Positions 35,142 to 44,704 of a stretch of DNA of 64,000 nucleotides are shown here, piece after piece; the first letter of the stretch is position 1, and each line of letters begins with the position of its first letter. Source of the DNA: Pseudomonadota bacterium (GTDB taxonomy: Bacteria; Pseudomonadota; Gammaproteobacteria; Steroidobacterales; JBCBZW01); the NCBI GenBank assembly GCA_039815145.1, contig JBCBZW010000013.1, forward strand, positions 1 through 64,000, given 5' to 3'. Position numbers and translations under genes: made by a program. The notes below the pieces were generated by a model that was not told the origin of the DNA, did no database searches, and saw only the letters and a list, made by a program, of their open reading frames with translations.

Positions 35142-35746
35142 CGTGTAGGCTCGCCGACAGCACGATCAAAAATGGCCCGAAACCTACTCCTGGCCCGGTA
35201 CAGCAATCGATCGAATTGGCGACTGGTCACACCTAAGGATGCGCAGATTGACTGCTTTCCCTCCTCGTGCAGGTAAAGGCGCCTGAGAATCTCTCGATCT
35301 CGGGACGTCGCTTCTTGAAGTGCTGATAGGCACCGCTCCACTTCCTCAATCAGCTCTGTGGTTGTTTGAGGACCGGGACCAGGATCTAGCTGTTCGTCGA
35401 CATCGCTGTATGTCTGAGCTGAAGCATGTCGTCTGTGCTGGTTGATCGCGACGTTTCTTACAACCGCGGCAACATAGGCAGTCAGATTGGAGCCCTTGTG
35501 GAGCGACCCGGTACGCAGGCGCTGTAGAACCCGCATTAGCGCTTCTTGGGCGAGATCGTCCGCCGAGAGATCTTTGTCCCCAGCATAGCGACGAGCTAGT
35601 TGCAGAGTAGGCCGATAGACAATCGCAATGAATTGATTCTCGGCTCCACCATCGCCACTGGCTATCCGGTCGGCGAGGTCGCACAGCACCTCGGCACTAG
35701 ACCGGGTCGACTCGGGTTCGGCCTCAGGCTCGCGTTTATCACTCAT
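35138..35746 (-). CDS. ECF-family sigma factor
   Basis: The 202-residue protein has region 2 (YRPTLQLARRYAGDKDLSADDLAQEALMRVLQRLR, AAVVRNVAINQHRR) and region 4 (LQEATSRDREILRRLYLHEEGKQSICASLGVTSRQFDRLLYRARSRFRAI). It heads the operon ahead of the winged-helix gene, which it overlaps by four bases, and a second sigma factor lies downstream. No zinc-type anti-sigma gene is present, so activity may be set by expression or by the winged-helix partner. Confidence 0.85.
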   Translation of the reverse strand: MSDKREPEAEPESTRSSAEVLCDLADRIASGDGGAENQFIAIVYRPTLQLARRYAGDKDLSADDLAQEALMRVLQRLRTGSLHKGSNLTAYVAAVVRNVAINQHRRHASAQTYSDVDEQLDPGPGPQTTTELIEEVERCLSALQEATSRDREILRRLYLHEEGKQSICASLGVTSRQFDRLLYRARSRFRAIFDRAVGEPTR

Positions 35747-36253
35747 CTGCCCGCCCCTCGACGCTCACCGCAGCTTTCGCTACGGCGTGAGATAGACGCA
35801 ACAGTGCACAGAGAACGAGCAGGATATACCCGAACGTTCGTGGCCGAGACCAGGGAGGCGGGGAGCAGAAAACGACAGCAGACTGCGACACGCCAATCCG
35901 CTCTCGCGATCAGGTTGCCGCCTGCGCGCGAGAGCTTGGGTCGGGTTCTTGGGTTAGCACCATTGCACCGAACCCTTAGAACACTACGTCTGGGATAATT
36001 TCGATGTCAAGTGCGACATTTGGGGGTGTCGCGCGTTATACACACTGACAGCAGATTGCACGCCAATCTGGGTAGGGGCGGTTGCCGCCGCCCCTGCCAG
36101 TCTTTCCCACCCTGCCAGAACCCGTGCTCTAGGCCTCTCGGAATCCCAAGATGGGAGCTGACGTTGCGCCGCATCGGTGAAACTTTTTGATGCCCCAGAA
36201 GCGATATGAAGGGCGCCGACGATTGCCGACGCCCCAGTTCTCGCGCTTAAACC
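35747..36253. other. Intergenic region with two hairpins, no gene seen
   Basis: The 507 bases probably hold the promoter of the leftward sigma operon (35760-36000). Two stem-loops follow: GGGGCGG/CCGCCCC at 36075-36094, and a weaker GGGCG/CGCCC structure at 36211-36234 just past the stop of the large VWA gene. The first or second may terminate that gene. No supported reading frame was found. Confidence 0.5.
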
Positions 36254-39200
36254 CTACAACTCGCCAGCCGGCCCCGGCACACCGCCCAGCATGCCCTGGA
36301 ACAACTGCCAGTCCTTCCGCCCCACGACGCCGTCCCCGTTGAGATCCGCATCAGGATCGGCGCTGCCGTAGCGGTCACGCAGGATCTGCCCGTCGGCGGC
36401 CTCGACCAGCCCATTGTCGTCCAGATCGGCATCGCAGTAGTTGCCGAAGCCGTCCGCGTTGCTGTCGCGCTGATGCGGGTTCGCCACCAGCGTGCAGTTG
36501 TCGTGGACATCGGGCACCCCGTCGCCGTCGGCGTCCGGGATGGCCGCCAGCTCAATCTCGCCCAACCAGGTTTCATCGCCGATCACGACCGTTACCTCCT
36601 CCAGGTGGAGTGACTCGTAGCCGGGATAGCTCACGTCGAGATCGTAGGTGCCGGGGTCGAGCTTGAGCGAGAAGCTGCCTGCGTTGCCCGTGAAGGCGGG
36701 GGCGGCCGAAGAGTGTCCGGCCACTTGCACCATCACGCCCGCCTGGTGCCCTGCGTCCTCGAGCGTCACCAAACCGTTCACGTAGGCGACCTCGTTGACG
36801 GCCACCACGCGGGTGCTGGCCTGGTAGATCGACGACGACCGGTTACCGGCGGCGTCCTGGTACTCCACGTAGACCTGGGCGTAGCCGTCTTCCGGCGCCA
36901 GCACCCAGGGCAGCACCTGGCTGTAGGGCTGCCATGGTTCGGCGGACAGATCGAACTGATTGCCGATGCGCACCTGCGTCACGTCGCTGTTGGCCGTGAG
37001 GCGCAGGGTGACGTTCGCGCTCGTCACCACATCGGCGCCGGCCTCGATCAGCACGCTGCCGATGGGTGGCATCGGGTCCGCGTTGGGCGTACCGGAGACC
37101 ACGCGACTCGGCATCCCCAGCACACCGTTGGCCCCGACGGGCTGCACCCGGTAGTAGTAGGTCTGGCCGTTGGTGAGACCGAGGTCGTGCCACAGGCCAT
37201 TGAGGGCCGGTTCGCGCGCCACTTCGTTGAAGGGACCGTTTTCGTTCAGGCTGCGCAGGAAGATCACCTCCTGGTAGGCCTCGGCCACCTGGTAGCGGAG
37301 CAGGTTGGCGTTGGGCAACAGCATGCCTTCGGGCATGGGCATGTGCTCGTAACGGTAGTTGATCACCTCCACGTCGATGGGCTGGCGGATCGCGTCGTCC
37401 TCGCGGGCGAAGGGGTTGGCTCCGCGGTCGAGCTCCGAGGTATCGACCTCGCCGCCGCGATCGCTGTCGAGGTAGCAGGGGTTGAGGCCCGCCTCCCATT
37501 CGATGCCGTTGCGCAGGCCGTTGCCGTCGGCGTCTTCGCCATCGTCGGCCACCATCGGGTCGAGGCAGGCGTGCAGGTGCTCGTAGCGATCCGGCATGCC
37601 GTCGCCGTCCGTGTCCGCCGGCGGGAAGTCCGGGTTGGCCGGCACCTCGAACACCTGGAAGGATCGGGTGACCGAACGGGTGAACGGCACGCCGAGGTTA
37701 TCGACACCGCTCGCCTCCACGGTGACCTGGTAAGAACCGTCGAGGCCGCTGCCCGGCAGGTCAGCCCCGTCGGCCAGGCTGTAGGCCGTGGTGCGGGGGT
37801 AGGCGTTGGCGTATACGCCGTCGTTGGCATCGCCGTCGCCGTTGCTGCCCTCATCGTAGAGGGGGAGCTCGATCACCGTGCCGTCGGGGTGACGCACGCT
37901 GGCCGTCAGCTCCGCCTGGGTGATGAAGGCGTGTTGGTCGTACAGGCTCACGATCAGGGGCATCGGCAGACCGCGCAGGTAGTCGGCGCCGTAGAATGCC
38001 GCCGCCGGGTCGTCCACCTTCGGGCCGAACTCGAGGTCGAGTTGAGCGCTGCGACGATCGGCGCCGGCGAGCACCGCCAGCAGTTCCACCGGGTTGCCGT
38101 TCGACTGCACCTGCATCTGCCACAGGCCCGGTTCCATGGCGCCGACGTGGACCACCACGTGCGTGTCACGGATCAGGATCTCCGCGTCGGCCTGACCGTC
38201 GCTCACGATGCTGCCGTCGGGGCGCAGCACGGTCACGTCGAGTTCGTCATCCGCACTCGCCCAGTTGAAGACGAAGCGAGTCTCTTCCACGCCCTCGCTC
38301 TCGACGCGGTAGACCGCGCTGTAGAGCCCATCCACCACCGGGTTGGCCTGCCAGAAACGTTCGTGGTCGAGCATCTTCTCGGCCGAGATCAGGAACGTGT
38401 TCGCAAGGCGGTTGGCCAGGCGTGAGGGGTTGAGCTGTTGACCCTGCTGCATCGGACCGAAGCGCGCCGGGGCGCTGCTGCCCGTGCTGTCCTCGTCGTC
38501 CACCTTGTAGTAGACGCCGTCGGTGCTGTTCGCGATCTCCTGCAGCAGTACCTGGTCCGCGTCGTCGCCCAGGGCGATCGTGTTGACCCGGGTGCCGAGG
38601 GCTTCGATCTGGGCTCGCACGTCATCCCAGTAGGACGGTGCCGTCTCCACGCCGTCGCTCAGCAACACGATCCAGTCCTCGCCCTCCACCGAGCCGTTCA
38701 GACCGAATTGCGGCCAGGCGATGTCCAGGCCGTCGCCGACGGAGGTGTAGCCGCCCGTGCCCAGGTTGCTGATGGCTTGTTGCAGGCTGTCGCGCTGCCC
38801 GTCTGTCGCCTGGCCCAGGTCGACGTGCAGGGTGGCATCGTCGGCGAAGCTCGCGAGGCCCATGTAGTCGAGATCTTCGCGGGTGATGTCCGCCATCAGC
38901 GACGCGGCGTTCTGGGCCGCCTCGAGCTTGGAGCTCGGATCGCCGTTGGTCATGCTGCCGGAGGTGTCGATCACCAGCATCTGATCCAGCTTACGCGTCT
39001 GATAGCTCACCGCATCCACCTTCACCACGGAGGCGAGGGCGCCGAAATTCACATGCAAGTCGTAGGTGTTCTCGTCAGGCTTCTCCGGGGGAAGCACCGT
39101 GAGCCAGAACTCATCGCCCATGTAGGCGCCGCCGAGAATGGTCGCTTCGTCCTCCCACCACAGGTTGGTGCCCACGTACACCGTGAATTCCTCCGCGCGC

Positions 39201-40675
39201 AGACCGCGGACCAGGGCGCCGCCCAGCTCCTCGGGTCCGGAAACGGTGAGGCGCACCTGCATGGCGCGGGGCGCATCGTTCGGGCCTACGAGTTCCTGCT
39301 GTACGTTGTTCGGGTGATGTACGGCCAGGCCTGCGGAGCCGCAGACCACGTCCCAGTCCACCCAGTCGGTCTCGTTGCCGCCGATGAAGGCGATACCGAT
39401 CTCCTCGATGCGCGCTGCGCCGGATTGCTGCAGGAACGACACGGTCGCGTCCTCGTCCCCGCGTACGATCACGTCCATCACCTCGGCGTCGGCGAGCACC
39501 GGCACCACGGCGATGTCCACCAGCTCGTTCTCACGCACAGCCACGCCAACCACATCGTTGGGCAGGCACTGGGACGGCACGGTGATCTTGGCGAAGCGCG
39601 ACGACCAGGCGTCGACGCCGTTGTTGGTGCTGTGCACGGGAATGACGTTGCCTGCAGATTCGATGGTGCCGACTGCGGCGAACACCGTGCCGTTGCTGTC
39701 CTCCTCGTCGAGGTAGCGATAGGCCTTGCCGTAGTTGGTGTAGTCGTAATCCTTCACCAGGTTGGTGATGACGTAGTCTCGGAACCAGTCTTCGAGGGAG
39801 TCATCGGAGCCGAAGGTGGCGATGGTGGTTTGCACCACACCCGGCACGTCGGGCTTTTCTCGCCGCGAGACTTCCTTCCAGAGTTCGAGGATAAAGTCCG
39901 AGCCAGCGTTCGTGGTGTTCATCGGCGTCGGCGCGTAGGACTCCGCCATGTGTTTCCAGCCGAGGGCGGCCCAGTAGGACAGGTTCCAGAAGTTGCGGTT
40001 CGGATCCTCGAGCGCCGAGCGGGCATGCCCCATGAAGTCAGAGTTCTGCCAAGCGTCGAGATCGGGGTAGACCTGGTCTTCCATCATGCGCGCCGTGCCT
40101 TCCCACAGGGTTCGGCCCCACGGCAGATAGTCGGCCATGCGATTCTCGGCGTACTCGTACTGGATGTGGTGGAACAGCTCGTGACCCACCACCCGCCGCA
40201 CGTCGTTCTCGGGCTTGGCACACCAGGTGATGGCGGGCAGGTTGATGCGGATGTTCTCGGCATTGCCATTGTCACAATCAGCATCGTCATGGGGGCCGCC
40301 GGGGCTGCAGTTCCAGATGTAGAACTCGTCGTCGCGACCGTCGAACGTGGGCGCTCGGAAGCCGAGGTCCGTGTAGCCCGGGTGGTAACCCAGGGGAGCG
40401 CCGAACATGCCCACGCCATCGATGTCGTCGAGGGCGTTGGCGACGTTGAGCACCTGATTGATCGGGAAGAAATCACCCCGCGGATCATCCCCGGTGGGGA
40501 TGTCGGTGGTGCCGCCGCAGTTCCAGGCCGGGTCGCTGCTGAAGCGGATGTCGTAGTCGAAGGTGTTGGTGCTCAGGACGTCGAGCAGTTCATCGTTGTG
40601 GTGCGCTTGGGCGGCAAGGGCCACCAGGGACAGCACCGCGATCGCAGCCACCTTGGCGATGGTCGGGCGGTTCAT
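36254..40675 (-). CDS. Large secreted metallopeptidase-like / VWA / calcium-repeat protein
   Basis: This 1473-residue exported protein has a signal peptide (to about residue 25, LAAQAHH) and then a gluzincin-like zinc site: HELFH at 165-169 with E192 in WEGTA. A VWA domain follows, with MIDAS DTSGSM at 570-575, then a Ca-binding type-3 repeat stretch (DTDGDGMPDRYEH), FN3-like and carboxypeptidase-regulatory-like segments, more calcium repeats (DADGDGVPDVHDNC) and a dockerin-like end (DLNGDGVVGRKDW). GGAG precedes ATG 40675, which is chosen over 40708. A surface protease or adhesin is likely; the substrate is unknown. Confidence 0.82.
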   Translation of the reverse strand: MNRPTIAKVAAIAVLSLVALAAQAHHNDELLDVLSTNTFDYDIRFSSDPAWNCGGTTDIPTGDDPRGDFFPINQVLNVANALDDIDGVGMFGAPLGYHPGYTDLGFRAPTFDGRDDEFYIWNCSPGGPHDDADCDNGNAENIRINLPAITWCAKPENDVRRVVGHELFHHIQYEYAENRMADYLPWGRTLWEGTARMMEDQVYPDLDAWQNSDFMGHARSALEDPNRNFWNLSYWAALGWKHMAESYAPTPMNTTNAGSDFILELWKEVSRREKPDVPGVVQTTIATFGSDDSLEDWFRDYVITNLVKDYDYTNYGKAYRYLDEEDSNGTVFAAVGTIESAGNVIPVHSTNNGVDAWSSRFAKITVPSQCLPNDVVGVAVRENELVDIAVVPVLADAEVMDVIVRGDEDATVSFLQQSGAARIEEIGIAFIGGNETDWVDWDVVCGSAGLAVHHPNNVQQELVGPNDAPRAMQVRLTVSGPEELGGALVRGLRAEEFTVYVGTNLWWEDEATILGGAYMGDEFWLTVLPPEKPDENTYDLHVNFGALASVVKVDAVSYQTRKLDQMLVIDTSGSMTNGDPSSKLEAAQNAASLMADITREDLDYMGLASFADDATLHVDLGQATDGQRDSLQQAISNLGTGGYTSVGDGLDIAWPQFGLNGSVEGEDWIVLLSDGVETAPSYWDDVRAQIEALGTRVNTIALGDDADQVLLQEIANSTDGVYYKVDDEDSTGSSAPARFGPMQQGQQLNPSRLANRLANTFLISAEKMLDHERFWQANPVVDGLYSAVYRVESEGVEETRFVFNWASADDELDVTVLRPDGSIVSDGQADAEILIRDTHVVVHVGAMEPGLWQMQVQSNGNPVELLAVLAGADRRSAQLDLEFGPKVDDPAAAFYGADYLRGLPMPLIVSLYDQHAFITQAELTASVRHPDGTVIELPLYDEGSNGDGDANDGVYANAYPRTTAYSLADGADLPGSGLDGSYQVTVEASGVDNLGVPFTRSVTRSFQVFEVPANPDFPPADTDGDGMPDRYEHLHACLDPMVADDGEDADGNGLRNGIEWEAGLNPCYLDSDRGGEVDTSELDRGANPFAREDDAIRQPIDVEVINYRYEHMPMPEGMLLPNANLLRYQVAEAYQEVIFLRSLNENGPFNEVAREPALNGLWHDLGLTNGQTYYYRVQPVGANGVLGMPSRVVSGTPNADPMPPIGSVLIEAGADVVTSANVTLRLTANSDVTQVRIGNQFDLSAEPWQPYSQVLPWVLAPEDGYAQVYVEYQDAAGNRSSSIYQASTRVVAVNEVAYVNGLVTLEDAGHQAGVMVQVAGHSSAAPAFTGNAGSFSLKLDPGTYDLDVSYPGYESLHLEEVTVVIGDETWLGEIELAAIPDADGDGVPDVHDNCTLVANPHQRDSNADGFGNYCDADLDDNGLVEAADGQILRDRYGSADPDADLNGDGVVGRKDWQLFQGMLGGVPGPAGEL

Positions 40676-40819
40676 GGTCGTTCTCCAGGAAGAGCGTGTC
40701 GATCGCACCAGCGAGTGATCGGGTCACGGCGGGTGCAGGGTCGTCGCGTGCTTGCGCAGTGCGACTTGGCTATTCCTGCGCGATTGGAGGCCGGGAGGGG
40801 TCAGGGGGTCGTTCGAAGG

Positions 40820-40845
40820 GCCCGCCCGCTAACTCCCGGGCGGGC
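40820..40845 (-). terminator. Hairpin downstream of the 40861-41670 gene
   Basis: GCCCGCCCG (40820-40828) and CGGGCGGGC (40837-40845) form a perfect nine-base stem with an eight-base loop, starting 15 bases after the stop of the upstream gene. On the minus strand it is followed by CCCTTCG rather than a T tract. It separates this gene from the VWA gene, which therefore may have its own promoter. Confidence 0.6.
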
Positions 40846-40860
40846 GAGCCCCTCCAACCC

Positions 40861-41670
40861 TCAGCGCGCGTAGGTGGCGGAGAGTTGCAGGCGCGCGTTC
40901 GCATCTCCAGCGCCGTTGTCGAACCACAGCACGATCAAGCGACCCTCGCCACGCGCGATGGGCGTCATGCGGTCGATGGTGAAGCCATTGCCGGTGACGG
41001 TGATCACCGCCGGCAACTTCTCGCCGCGCTGCGTCTGCAATTCCACCATGAGCAGAGAGCGGTTGGCCCCCTCAGGGAAGCTGACCTGGCCTTCCAGACC
41101 GTTGATAGCTTGTTCCCCGTCGTCGTTGTGGACGAAGGCCAGGCCGCCGCCGTGGTCCATGGCCGTAATGCTGGTGCGCATCAGATCGACGTTGGCCTCG
41201 AAGCCAAAGCGCGGGAATGGGTTCACCTCGATGACCACACCGTCAACGGAGGACTCGATCGACGGGGTGGCCTTGATCTCCACGTCCTTGCCCGAGTCAT
41301 CGGGCTGGATGTTCGTGATCTTGAGGTCTACACAATCATCGCTATCGACGTTGTTGTCGAACTGTACGTGCCAGCCGCCGGAGTCAGTTCCTGTAGCTGC
41401 CTTACCGCCAACCTCTACGTTGCCTGCCGTGCCGTTGTCGATGGTGATCGTGACATCGTCCATGCCCGCCCCACCGGGCAGGTCGTTGCACAGCTTGCCC
41501 GCGGCGTCGGGCCCCGACGTGGGGATGGCGGCCGGATCCAGCTTCGCCACCGAAGTGGTCCCTCCGGATAGCTTCTTGGTCGGCAGGGGGATCGTGGCCG
41601 CGATGACCACGGTGGCCAGGACGAAGGCGCAGGCGCACACGGTGGTGGCTAGTAGTTGTTGCTTGTGCAT
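40861..41670 (-). CDS. Secreted hypothetical protein
   Basis: The 269-residue product has a signal peptide (MHKQQLLATTVCACAFVLATV...) and a mature part rich in Asp, Gly and Thr with several beta-strand patterns (VTITIDNGTAGNVEVGGKAA). Two cysteines (LCNDLPG and DDCVDL) may pair. No family was recognised. ATG 41670 has GGAGA nearby upstream and starts the signal peptide, so the longer frame from 41808 is rejected. It lies upstream of and co-directed with the large VWA protein, separated by a hairpin. Confidence 0.72.
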   Translation of the reverse strand: MHKQQLLATTVCACAFVLATVVIAATIPLPTKKLSGGTTSVAKLDPAAIPTSGPDAAGKLCNDLPGGAGMDDVTITIDNGTAGNVEVGGKAATGTDSGGWHVQFDNNVDSDDCVDLKITNIQPDDSGKDVEIKATPSIESSVDGVVIEVNPFPRFGFEANVDLMRTSITAMDHGGGLAFVHNDDGEQAINGLEGQVSFPEGANRSLLMVELQTQRGEKLPAVITVTGNGFTIDRMTPIARGEGRLIVLWFDNGAGDANARLQLSATYAR

Positions 41671-42115
41671 GGAGACATCCTCTGTTCGGTCGGGCGGCAT
41701 CCGGGCCGCCTGGGTTGAGTTGGAGAGCGAAGACCGTCGCGGTGATCTCGGCTCAACACATCCGGAGTACCGCGGGCGAGTGATTGCCCCCGACGGATCC
41801 GAATCCATCGAAGAGGTGAATATTTTTATTAGTTATTGATTACATTCATGGCGCGAAACCAGCTTCAGGCCACCGAAGTAACGTACGGGCGGAGCCCCGC
41901 ACCGTGCATTGACGGGTTACTGCGAATGGCGTGTTCGGCGAAGAACTCAAGCGAGCGAGGTCGCTAGAGCGATTGCCTGCGCAGGCGATGCACGCCCCAA
42001 GGTACTCAAGCGATTCGTCGCAGTACTCGAGCAGCTGGCCGCACTCGACGACGAGTGCCACCGGTAGCGTACGGTGCTACGCTCGCGAGATCGGGTCCTA
42101 CGGAGCGCCTACGCA
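41671..42115. other. Intergenic region between divergent genes, no gene seen
   Basis: These 445 bases separate the leftward secreted-protein gene from the rightward isomerase-like gene. The region is AT-rich near 41818-41850. Overlapping short frames occur on both strands (41846-42061 minus; 41931-42119 plus) but neither has a recognisable domain or ribosome binding site. It probably holds the two promoters. Confidence 0.45.
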
Positions 42116-42784
42116 ATGACTGCTCGCGTCGTATTCGTCTTCGACTTCATCTCCCCCTACGCATACCTGGGCTGGCACCGAGCGCAGCAGGAGCTCATGC
42201 CGCTGGGCGTGACGCTTGAGCCGCGCCCGGTGCTATTCGCGGCCATGCTCGATGCCAATGCCACCAAGGGGCCCGCCGAGATTCCCGCCAAGCGCATCTA
42301 CACGTGGAAGCACGTAGTGCGCCTTGCCCACGAGCAGAAAAGGCGGATTCAACCGCCGCCGGCGCACCCGTTCAACCCATTGCTAGCGCTGCGGGCAGTC
42401 ACGGCTATCGAAAACGTTGATCAGCGTGTACGAGCCATTGACGCGATCTTCAATGCGGCGTGGGAGCGGGGCGAGGCGATCACGGATGCTGCCAACGTAC
42501 GAGATCTGCTGGCGGCGGCGGGCCTCGACGGCGCAGCGCTCGTCACTGCGACCACCAACGAGGACACCAAGCAGCGCCTGAAGGGCGCTACAGCCTGGGC
42601 TATCGGCCACAGAGTGTTCGGGGTGCCGTCCTACCTCGTGGGTGACGAGGTGTTCTGGGGCCAGGACAGCGTGCCGCACGTCATCGCCCATCTGCGTGGT
42701 GAGGACCCCGCCGCGGGAGCGTTCGACCAATGGCGGGACTTGCCAGTTGGCACGAGCAGGCAGGGTGCTCAGGAGCGGCGATAG
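42116..42784 (+). CDS. DsbA-family/2-hydroxychromene-2-carboxylate isomerase-like protein
   Basis: The 222-residue protein starts with the thioredoxin-fold strand VVFVFDFISPYAYLGWH, the HCCA isomerase (GST kappa) pattern in which Ser replaces the CxxC of oxidoreductases. The C-terminal part holds AIGHRVFGVPSYLVGDEVFWGQD, matching the family's GVFGxPTF...FWGQDR signature. Members isomerise 2-hydroxychromene-2-carboxylate in naphthalene breakdown, or are glutathione-dependent enzymes of unknown substrate. No aromatic-degradation genes lie beside it, so the exact reaction is uncertain. Confidence 0.85.
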   Translation: MTARVVFVFDFISPYAYLGWHRAQQELMPLGVTLEPRPVLFAAMLDANATKGPAEIPAKRIYTWKHVVRLAHEQKRRIQPPPAHPFNPLLALRAVTAIENVDQRVRAIDAIFNAAWERGEAITDAANVRDLLAAAGLDGAALVTATTNEDTKQRLKGATAWAIGHRVFGVPSYLVGDEVFWGQDSVPHVIAHLRGEDPAAGAFDQWRDLPVGTSRQGAQERR

Positions 42785-42807
42785 GGCGCGCGCGACATTG
42801 CTGCGAG

Positions 42808-44508
42808 CTACGGCGGTGGTGCTTGCCGCCCGTAGACGATGTAGGCCTCACCCGCGTTCTGCCCCACCTGCGTATTCGCCGCTGCTGCACCGACGAGCAG
42901 ATCAGGCACACCGTCGCCGTTGAAATCGCCGGTGCCAGCCAGCGTAGCACCCGTGTCACTGACGCCCCGAAAGCCCTGCAGCACAACCCCCTGCGACCCA
43001 TCACCCCCGCCGGAGACCAGCAGGGTGCCCAGGTCGAACTCGGCGGGAAGGCCGCCGTCGCGACCGAACACCACATAGACCCCACCGGCGCGACCGAAGG
43101 GGCCCAGGTCGCTGGCGCCGATCATGAGATCGTCGATGCCGTCGCCGTCGACATCTCCCGCCGCGCTCACGGCGTCGCCCGTGCGCTCACCGTTGGCGCG
43201 CGCCGCGCCGCGCAGCACGAAGCCGATGGTGCCATCTCCGCCTTGCTCGGGGGTGACGTCCAAGACATCTACACGCGCTGGCCAACCCGTGTCGCGACCG
43301 TACAGCACGAAGGCCTGGCCGACTTCCGTGCGGCCGCCGACCTCTGCAAGTTCGTCGCCGAGCACGAGGTCTTCGATGCCATCGTGATTGACGTCGCCGG
43401 CACGACTGCCGGCACGGATGCGGCCTTCCAACACCACACCGACGCTGCCATCGCCGCCGACTTCCGGGTTCAGCGACACCGCGTCCAGCAGCGGCGGGAA
43501 CGGTGCCAGGGAGCCGAACACGAGGTAGGGGCCGTAGAGCAGATCGCAGATCCCGTCCGCGTTGACATCGCCCGCCGCTCCGCCCCAGAAACCGAGACTG
43601 TCGCCGTCGCCCCCGACGATCACGAATCCGCGGCTTCCGTCGCCACCGTTCTGGGGTAACAGGGTGGCCAAGGGCAGAAAGCGGCCGAGTCCATTCTCGT
43701 CACCAAAGACCACGAACACTGCACCAGAGTTAGCAACTCCGCTCGGTTCAATGTCGAAGTCACCGATGAGTAGATCGTCGATGCCGTCGCCGTTGACGTC
43801 GCAGTCACCGCCAACCGTGCTACCCGCGGCCGCACGCGGTGCCATGCCTGCGCCCACCAACACGGCGCCATCGCTACCGTCGCCCACGAGCAGGCTGCGC
43901 AGGGGGAATACGGCTGGCAAGTCGCTACGCCCGTAGATCACGAAGGTCAGACCAGGGCTTGGGTTAGGTTCGGTCATGCCGAGGGCGAGGTCGTCGATGC
44001 CGTCGCCGTTGACATCGCCGATGCGGCCAGCCGTGCCCAGGCGCCCCTCGCGCAATAGCCCGGGAATGATCATGCCGCGACTGCCATCGCCGCCCGCCGC
44101 CGGATCCAGCAGGGAAACGCTGAACTGCGCTGGCAAGCCGTCGGGGGTGCCGTAGAGCAGGTAGACCTGCCCCGCGTCGGGCAGGCCATCGACCCGCGAC
44201 GACGGCGCGGTGATGAGGGCGTCGTCGAAGCCGTCATCGTTGACGTCCCCCACCCAGGCCACCGACGCCCCAAGGCTCTGGGCGCCACCCTGGACGGCGG
44301 CCGACACGACGGACCCTTCGGAGCCATCGCCGCCCGCGTTGGGGAGCAGGGAGGAGAGCTCGATGACCGCCGGGAACGGTTGGGCTTGGGCGCCTAGGAG
44401 CGGACTCGCCGCGAGCACCGTGCTGAGGAGGCGCGCCAACAATCGGCGACCATGCCCACGCTGCACTGCGAGGCGACCCTGTCGTGACATCCCATCGGTC
44501 GAATGCAT
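42808..44508 (-). CDS. Secreted FG-GAP (integrin-alpha-like) propeller protein
   Basis: The 566-residue protein has a signal peptide and at least seven FG-GAP blades of the form GDVNDDGFDDALITA / GDVNGDGIDDLALGM, each with a calcium-binding DxNxDGxxD loop. The regular spacing predicts one seven-bladed propeller with the repeat phrase LLPxxGGDGSxGxV between blades. Such proteins act as adhesins or as extracellular structural parts. AGGAGG precedes ATG 44508, which settles the start; the frame extends further without support. Confidence 0.85.
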   Translation of the reverse strand: MHSTDGMSRQGRLAVQRGHGRRLLARLLSTVLAASPLLGAQAQPFPAVIELSSLLPNAGGDGSEGSVVSAAVQGGAQSLGASVAWVGDVNDDGFDDALITAPSSRVDGLPDAGQVYLLYGTPDGLPAQFSVSLLDPAAGGDGSRGMIIPGLLREGRLGTAGRIGDVNGDGIDDLALGMTEPNPSPGLTFVIYGRSDLPAVFPLRSLLVGDGSDGAVLVGAGMAPRAAAGSTVGGDCDVNGDGIDDLLIGDFDIEPSGVANSGAVFVVFGDENGLGRFLPLATLLPQNGGDGSRGFVIVGGDGDSLGFWGGAAGDVNADGICDLLYGPYLVFGSLAPFPPLLDAVSLNPEVGGDGSVGVVLEGRIRAGSRAGDVNHDGIEDLVLGDELAEVGGRTEVGQAFVLYGRDTGWPARVDVLDVTPEQGGDGTIGFVLRGAARANGERTGDAVSAAGDVDGDGIDDLMIGASDLGPFGRAGGVYVVFGRDGGLPAEFDLGTLLVSGGGDGSQGVVLQGFRGVSDTGATLAGTGDFNGDGVPDLLVGAAAANTQVGQNAGEAYIVYGRQAPPP

Positions 44509-44704
44509 GGCGGACCTCCTGTCCTGCTGTGGGCCGTAGCCCGTTGCGCAAACTCGCCGTCCAATTTCGGTGACGCCCGTACGCCACAGGCAAAGGGTAC
44601 ACCCAATCAGCAATTGGCCGGCTTAGGTTTTGCAAACCCCGCGCGCACGACGTGCTGTTGCAGCTGCTACTCTCCGAATGATGTGTTCGGCTAGGCGGAA
44701 GGCT

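Noticed and set aside
38438-40873. 811-codon plus-strand frame opposite the large VWA gene
   Set aside because: It is antisense to a gene with clear domains and signal peptide, and shows no recognisable feature.
41846-42061. 71-codon minus frame in the divergent intergenic region
   Set aside because: There is no ribosome binding site or conserved motif, and it overlaps an equally unsupported plus-strand frame.
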